Part shown: one piece after another, positions 7,984-12,235 of the stretch
Layout: each line of letters opens with the position of its first letter
Numbering within the stretch: position 1 is the stretch's first letter
DNA from: Gammaproteobacteria bacterium
GTDB lineage: Bacteria > Pseudomonadota > Gammaproteobacteria > Chromatiales > Chromatiaceae
Assembly: GCA_013041975.1 (NCBI GenBank)
Contig: JABDQZ010000351.1
Span: 1-12,235 of the forward strand
Length of the DNA stretch: 12,235 bases
Reading direction: 5' to 3'
Notes under the pieces: model-generated
Told to the model about the DNA's origin: nothing
The model's input: the letters and a program-made list of their open reading frames with translations, nothing else
Database searches by the model: none
Made by a program: the position numbers and the translations under genes

Positions 7984-8069
7984 CAACCAGAACTGTTACC
8001 TCCTGCCTGTCACAAAATGGTACAAGCATCGACAGGCCATGTCGGCTTGAGCTCATGCCTAAATACTAT
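7984..8069. repeat. Convergent intergenic gap with CCTGCCTGT/ACAGGCAGG inverted repeat
   Basis: The RND and Na+/phosphate genes converge here with 86 bases between their stops. CCTGCCTGT at 8002-8010 is complementary to ACAGGCAGG at 8088-8096, just inside the 3' end of the minus-strand gene. GCCTGTC at 8005-8011 also pairs with GACAGGC at 8031-8037 across a 19-base loop. Neither hairpin is followed by a T-run, so a normal intrinsic terminator is not evident. A weak bidirectional stop is possible but unproven. Confidence 0.25.
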
Positions 8070-9854
8070 TTATCGATCAAACACAGCACAGGCAGGTGCT
8101 ATTTCATCCTCAACCGTATTCATTATCTCATCTTCCGGCAGGTGCATCAGCAGAATAATATCCACCAGCATCTGGGCCATGCGCATGGCCTCCAAACTAT
8201 CATTCATCAATGATGAAGCCATATGTTCATCAATATCGCCAGCCAGCAGAAGTTTATCGATTCGGCCATTACGCAACACATCAAGTTCCTTGGCCTTGCG
8301 GCGCTGTTTCAACAGTTTTTGGGTGAAATGACTTCTTATCTTTTCGTCTTCGCTTTCCAACGTATGAATCAGCCTGACAACCTTCAGAATACGATGTTTA
8401 AGCAGGTTGTACTCTCTCCTGATTGCAGCATTATCTGATTTTTCGTAATGATCGATATTCGCCCTCAGGCGTTTAATCTTTTTAACGACTGATACCAGCT
8501 TGCGATCAGCAATCAGCAGATTACGAATACGCTCCACTTCATCAGATTTCAGTTCCATCCGGCTCTGCAGTTTTGTTGCATACTCCAGAATGGCTCCATA
8601 GATGTTTTTGATCTGGCTGCTGTAGATCTGCTCAATATCAATTTTGATAATCGAGGATGCCTCAATCAGTTCATCAAGATCCACATCCGACTCAAGATCT
8701 TTGCGATGAACATTAAGACCATTAACAATGACCATGTAGGCGGTATTCTGCAGCAGCCTTATAGACTCGTCATAGATGGCTTTGATAGCCGTTTGAGGAT
8801 ATTTCATAGAGCCTTCGTCGAGGTACTTTGGCACATCAACTTCTACAGCTTTTTCGATAACTTCTGGTACCAGCCTGATCACTATCTTCACGATAACAGG
8901 CAGGAACCAGATGAGAATGAAAGCATTCAGAATATTGAAACAGGTATGGAACAAAGCAATCGCAACCGGTACCGCCAAAGTGGTAACCATTGGCGACTGT
9001 CCTTCGATATTCGTCACCACTATGTCAATTACCTGCAGGAACGGATAAAACAGTATCAATACCCACAACACACCGAGAAGATTAAAAATCAGGTGCGCAA
9101 GTGCCGCACGTTTTGCATGGAAGTTGGAAATAATTGCCGCCAGATTGGCGGTGATGGTGGTTCCAATGTTTTCCCCCAATACCATGGCACAAGCCATATC
9201 AAACGGTATCCAGCCCTGATGAGTCATCAACAGTGTTAATGCCATGGTGGCGCTGGAAGACTGGATAATCAGCGTCAGTAGCGTACCGATAATCAGGAAA
9301 AGCAAAATCGACAGGTAACCCATCTGCGTATAGGAACGCAGAAATTCCAGCGTTTCAGGATGCGCCCCGATATCGGGTACCGAGTCTTTAAGAAACTGTA
9401 AGCCGATAAAGAGCAAGGCAAAGCCCACCAGAAACATGCCGAAATGCTTGCGCTTTTCCTGTCTGGAGAAACTCAACAGGAAACCCACACCAACCAGGGG
9501 TAAAGCGATTGCACTCATCTTGACCTTGAAACCAAGGATAGAAATCAGCCAGGCAGTGATCGTGGTACCGATATTGGCTCCCATGATGACCCCCACAGCC
9601 TCGGTCAATGTCAGCAACTGTGCATTCACAAAGCTGACTACCATCAGGGTAGTTGCCGAAGAGGACTGGATTGCCGAAGTAATAAAAAAGCCGGTTAGCA
9701 GGGCAAGGAAACGGTTGGAAGTTGAAGCTGCCAAAATCGAGCGCATTTTATCGCCAGCCAGTTTCAGCAGCGAATCACTCATCACCTTCATGCCATAGAG
9801 AAAAAGCCCCAGGGACCCCAGCAGGGTCAGAAACTCAAATAATCCGTATTCCAT
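8070..9854 (-). CDS. Na+/phosphate cotransporter family protein with PhoU-like C-terminal domain
   Basis: This 594-residue protein has two parts. Residues 1 to about 330 are membrane-embedded with the PF02690 inverted repeat: QSSSAT at 63-68 followed by GANIGTTIT at 92-100, then QSSSAT at 198-203 and GENIGTTIT at 227-235. These paired motifs form the sodium and phosphate sites of the NptA/NPT2 family. Residues from about 350 to the end are soluble, charged and helical, matching the PhoU-like domain fused to many bacterial members such as the YjbB type. The family moves phosphate with sodium across the inner membrane, either as uptake or as export that limits cytoplasmic phosphate; the direction is not clear from sequence. 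The start at 9854 has only a weak AGG 4 bases upstream. TACAAT (complement of 9889-9894) is a possible -10 with no good -35. No pho or pst gene is adjacent. Confidence 0.92.
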   Translation of the reverse strand: MEYGLFEFLTLLGSLGLFLYGMKVMSDSLLKLAGDKMRSILAASTSNRFLALLTGFFITSAIQSSSATTLMVVSFVNAQLLTLTEAVGVIMGANIGTTITAWLISILGFKVKMSAIALPLVGVGFLLSFSRQEKRKHFGMFLVGFALLFIGLQFLKDSVPDIGAHPETLEFLRSYTQMGYLSILLFLIIGTLLTLIIQSSSATMALTLLMTHQGWIPFDMACAMVLGENIGTTITANLAAIISNFHAKRAALAHLIFNLLGVLWVLILFYPFLQVIDIVVTNIEGQSPMVTTLAVPVAIALFHTCFNILNAFILIWFLPVIVKIVIRLVPEVIEKAVEVDVPKYLDEGSMKYPQTAIKAIYDESIRLLQNTAYMVIVNGLNVHRKDLESDVDLDELIEASSIIKIDIEQIYSSQIKNIYGAILEYATKLQSRMELKSDEVERIRNLLIADRKLVSVVKKIKRLRANIDHYEKSDNAAIRREYNLLKHRILKVVRLIHTLESEDEKIRSHFTQKLLKQRRKAKELDVLRNGRIDKLLLAGDIDEHMASSLMNDSLEAMRMAQMLVDIILLMHLPEDEIMNTVEDEIAPACAVFDR

Positions 9855-10127
9855 GGGCCTGAACCGTTAGTCTTATTATTCTTAAAAAATTGTAGCATTT
9901 ATACTGATTATTAAAAATTCGTTAGCCGATATCGCAGCAAAACATAGCATTACCTGATTTATTTCCGGTATGATTATTGGTTCTATAAGGCTTACAGCAG
10001 AATAAAAAATTGCCTGGAGCAATTTTCACGAACGCAGTGAGTCCAAAAGGCTGAGTCTCATGGATGCGACGAATAAAAAAAGCCTGTTTCATTTAATTAC
10101 AACTAAAACGCAGAACGAGGAATCATC
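9855..10127. promoter_or_regulatory. Divergent control region between the Na+/phosphate transporter and acs
   Basis: These 273 bases must hold the promoters for both divergent genes. On the minus side TACAAT (complement of 9889-9894) is a plausible -10. On the acs side TATGAT at 9969-9974 resembles a -10 box, but no convincing -35 sits upstream, so activator-dependent or alternative-sigma transcription is possible. A direct repeat TGAGTC occurs at 10038-10043 and 10052-10057. GAGG at 10117-10120 is a good ribosome binding site, 7 bases before the acs ATG. I see no small gene or CRP palindrome. Confidence 0.4.
10006..10026. repeat. Perfect 8-bp inverted repeat upstream of acs (candidate operator or leader hairpin)
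   Basis: AAAATTGC at 10006-10013 and GCAATTTT at 10019-10026 are exact complements around a 5-base CTGGA spacer, about 100 bases before the acs start. The 21-base symmetric site has the size of a dimeric regulator's operator. An AU-rich transcript hairpin is the alternative. There is no following T-run beyond the four in the repeat, so it is unlikely to be a strong terminator. Confidence 0.4.
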
Positions 10128-12071
10128 ATGTCTGAAAACCTTTATCCTGTACCAGAGGACTTTGCAGCCAATGCCCATGTCAATGCCGAGCAATATGAGG
10201 CGATGTATAAACAGTCAGTGGAAGACCCGGAAACCTTCTGGGCACAGCAGGCTGATGACTATCTGGACTGGTTTGAAAAATGGGACAGCGTACTTGACTG
10301 GAGTTACGACAAGGACGACCTGCACATCAACTGGTTCAAGGGCGGCAAGCTGAATGTTTCCCATAACTGCCTCGACAAGCATCTGGATACGCGTGGTGAT
10401 CAGACAGCAATTATCTGGGAAGGCGATGACCCTGCTGAAGACAAGAAAATCACCTACCGCGAATTACATACCGATGTGTGTAAACTGGCCAACGTACTGA
10501 AAGATCGTGGTGTCAAAAAAGGTGACCGTGTTTCCATCTATATGCCAATGATTCCGGAAGCCGTGGTTGCCATGCTGGCCTGTACCCGCATTGGTGCCGT
10601 ACATTCGATTGTGTTCAGCGCATTCTCACCTGATGCCCTGAAAGACCGTATTAATGATTCAGATTGCCAGACACTGATCACTGCTGATCAGTCTATTCGC
10701 AGCGGCAAGGCACTTCCATTGAAAGCCAACGCTGATAAAGCCCTGGCTAACTGCCCTAACGTGCACACCAGCATTGTCGTTAAACGTGGTGGCGAGCCTG
10801 TAGAGTGGACTGAAGGCCGTGATGTCTGGTACCACGAGGCTATTGCTGATGCCAGCGCTGAATGTGCTCCTGAACCCATGGACGCAGAAGATCCTCTGTT
10901 CATTCTTTACACGTCAGGTTCTACCGGTAAGCCTAAAGGCGTACTTCACACCACGGGCGGTTACCTGCTACAGGCAGCAATGACCCATAAACTGGTGTTC
11001 GACTACAAGGAAGGTGAGGTTTACTGGTGTACAGCTGATATTGGCTGGATTACCGGTCACAGCTATATCGTTTATGGCCCGTTAAACAACGGTGCCATCA
11101 GCCTGATGTTTGAAGGTGTACCGACATATCCTGATGCCGGCCGTTTCTGGCAGGTTGTCGACAAACACAATGTCGCCACTTTCTATACAGCACCCACTGC
11201 GATTCGTGCACTGATGGCTGTTGGCGATGACCCGGTGACCAGTACTTCACGCAAATCATTACGCCTGCTTGGCACTGTCGGTGAGCCCATCAACCCTGAA
11301 GCCTGGAACTGGTATAACAATGTGGTCGGCGATGGCCGCTGCCCGATTGTTGATACCTGGTGGCAGACCGAAACCGGCGCCCACCTGCTGACTCCTCTGC
11401 CTGGCGCCACCGCACTCAAACCGGGCTCTGCAACCAAGCCTTTCTTTGGTGGTCAGCCGGTCTTGCTGGATGATGAAGGTAACGAAATTGATGGTAATCC
11501 CGCACAGGGCAACCTGGCATTCAAACACCCCTGGCCTTCGCAGATGCGTAGCGTTTATGGTGACCACAAGCGTTTCTACGAAACTTATTTCGCCATGTAT
11601 CCCGGTTACTACTTCACCGGTGACGGCGCACGTCGCGATGAAGACGGCTACTACTGGATCACCGGTCGTGTTGATGACGTACTGAACGTCTCAGGGCATC
11701 GCCTGGGTACGGCTGAAATTGAATCAGGTCTTGTGCTGCATGAAAAAGTAGCCGAAGCCGCTGTTGTTGGCTATCCACATGAAATCACAGGCCAGGGCAT
11801 TTATGCCTATGTCACACTGATGCAGGGTGAAACGGAATCAGATGAACTGAAAGCTGAACTGGTCAACCTGGTCAGAAAGGAAATTGGTCCAATTGCCAAG
11901 GTTAATATTATTCAGTGGGCGCCTGGTCTGCCAAAAACCCGCTCAGGCAAAATCATGCGCCGCATTCTGCGCAAGATCGCCGCCAATGAGATCGATACGC
12001 TGGGCGATACCTCAACACTGGCTGATCCATCGGTGGTTGATCATTTGATTGAGAACAGAGCTATTAAATAG
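10128..12071 (+). CDS. acs: Acetyl-CoA synthetase, AMP-forming
   Basis: This cytoplasmic enzyme converts acetate, ATP and CoA to acetyl-CoA, AMP and pyrophosphate, feeding acetate into central metabolism. It has 647 residues, close to the 652 of the E. coli enzyme. The P-loop YTSGSTGKPKG is at 261-271, WWQTETG at 411-417 includes the Trp that limits the pocket to acetate, and the hinge region YWITGRVDDVLNVSGHR has its Arg near 514. The C-terminal PKTRSGKIMRR places the catalytic lysine at residue 608, the equivalent of E. coli Lys609, which is switched off by Pat-type acetylation and restored by CobB deacetylation in known systems. The ATG at 10128 has GAGG 7 bases upstream and gives the usual N-terminus. 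It is a single-gene unit: divergent promoter region upstream, strong terminator 20 bases after the stop. Confidence 0.98.
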   Translation: MSENLYPVPEDFAANAHVNAEQYEAMYKQSVEDPETFWAQQADDYLDWFEKWDSVLDWSYDKDDLHINWFKGGKLNVSHNCLDKHLDTRGDQTAIIWEGDDPAEDKKITYRELHTDVCKLANVLKDRGVKKGDRVSIYMPMIPEAVVAMLACTRIGAVHSIVFSAFSPDALKDRINDSDCQTLITADQSIRSGKALPLKANADKALANCPNVHTSIVVKRGGEPVEWTEGRDVWYHEAIADASAECAPEPMDAEDPLFILYTSGSTGKPKGVLHTTGGYLLQAAMTHKLVFDYKEGEVYWCTADIGWITGHSYIVYGPLNNGAISLMFEGVPTYPDAGRFWQVVDKHNVATFYTAPTAIRALMAVGDDPVTSTSRKSLRLLGTVGEPINPEAWNWYNNVVGDGRCPIVDTWWQTETGAHLLTPLPGATALKPGSATKPFFGGQPVLLDDEGNEIDGNPAQGNLAFKHPWPSQMRSVYGDHKRFYETYFAMYPGYYFTGDGARRDEDGYYWITGRVDDVLNVSGHRLGTAEIESGLVLHEKVAEAAVVGYPHEITGQGIYAYVTLMQGETESDELKAELVNLVRKEIGPIAKVNIIQWAPGLPKTRSGKIMRRILRKIAANEIDTLGDTSTLADPSVVDHLIENRAIK

Positions 12072-12085
12072 TCTGATCAAGCAGA

Positions 12086-12235
12086 TCATTTAAAAAACCG
12101 GAGTAATGACTCCGGTTTTTTTTGGGCCAGAATATGGATATAGCGCCCCATATCGCAATAAGTTGGCGTGCGACAATACCGCTCTTCCAATGCAAACAAC
12201 TCTTCCATATCAGTCTTTTTGAGCACGTCTTCATC
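12086..12235 (-). CDS. C-terminal end of an unrecognised protein entering from the right edge (hypothetical)
   Basis: On the minus strand the frame is open from the window edge for 49 codons to TGA at 12086-12088. The visible residues include MEELFALEERYCRTPTYCDM, then GRYIHILAQKKPESLLRFFK. They have a protein-like composition, with two cysteines six residues apart and a charged helical beginning. I do not recognise the family. If real, the gene converges on acs and its final 9-12 codons lie within the acs terminator stem. The evidence is only an open frame with plausible composition, since 49 codons can stay open by chance. The upstream part is outside the window. Confidence 0.45.
   Translation of the reverse strand, partial: DEDVLKKTDMEELFALEERYCRTPTYCDMGRYIHILAQKKPESLLRFFK
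12092..12123 (+). terminator. Rho-independent terminator of acs
   Basis: A perfect stem pairs 12092-12104 (A-tract then CCGGAGT) with 12109-12121 (ACTCCGG then T-tract) around an AATG loop, and eight T residues run from 12116 to 12123. The A-tract on the other side gives the same structure a T-run on the minus strand, so it could also stop transcription arriving from the right edge. Confidence 0.93.

Noticed and set aside
8706..9239. Plus-strand 177-codon open frame opposite the Na+/phosphate gene
   Set aside because: It is antisense to the well-conserved membrane domain, has low-complexity His/Asn/Tyr-rich composition and no ribosome binding site or known motif.
10060..10353. 97-codon open frame beginning 68 bases before acs
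   Set aside because: It runs mostly inside acs in another frame, has no ribosome binding site, and its sequence is not protein-like.
12074..12088. Small inverted repeat TGATC-AAGCA-GATCA just after acs
   Set aside because: It has only five base pairs and no T-run; the strong hairpin immediately downstream accounts for termination.

Overview
The window looks like chromosomal DNA of a gammaproteobacterium, probably free-living or marine. I infer this from moderate GC, tightly packed genes, an acetyl-CoA synthetase that follows the canonical proteobacterial Acs motif by motif, and a DUF1302-DUF1329-YCF48-RND gene set of a kind seen in Pseudomonas-like and oil- or steroid-degrading Gammaproteobacteria. 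No tRNA, rRNA, CRISPR array, insertion sequence or phage gene is visible. A species cannot be named from the sequence alone.

Layout. Positions 1-1037 (minus strand) hold the N-terminal two thirds of an AMP-forming long-chain acyl-CoA synthetase that runs off the left edge. A 168-bp divergent control region (1038-1205) with an imperfect palindrome separates it from a plus-strand operon at 1206-7983. The operon encodes a DUF1302 outer-membrane barrel-type protein, a DUF1329 periplasmic protein, a YCF48/BNR-repeat beta-propeller protein and an MMPL-type RND permease. These are candidates for the parts of one envelope machine: outer-membrane barrel, soluble periplasmic partners and inner-membrane proton-driven pump. 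Together with the divergent acyl-CoA synthetase, this suggests movement or use of a hydrophobic or lipid-like compound, but the substrate is unknown.

The most notable point is that the DUF1329 gene is broken as read. Frame 1 stops at 4027, yet the missing C-terminal third of the family continues without a stop in another frame to 4422. One missing base near 4024 explains this, so it is either a recent frameshift or a sequence error.

After an 86-bp convergent gap, 8070-9854 (minus strand) encodes a Na+/phosphate cotransporter-family protein with a C-terminal PhoU-like helical domain. A 273-bp divergent region (9855-10127), containing a perfect 8-bp inverted repeat, leads to acs (10128-12071, plus strand). 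Acs turns acetate into acetyl-CoA and is followed by a strong intrinsic terminator at 12092-12123. A probable unrecognised minus-strand gene enters from the right edge, and its last codons lie inside that terminator hairpin.
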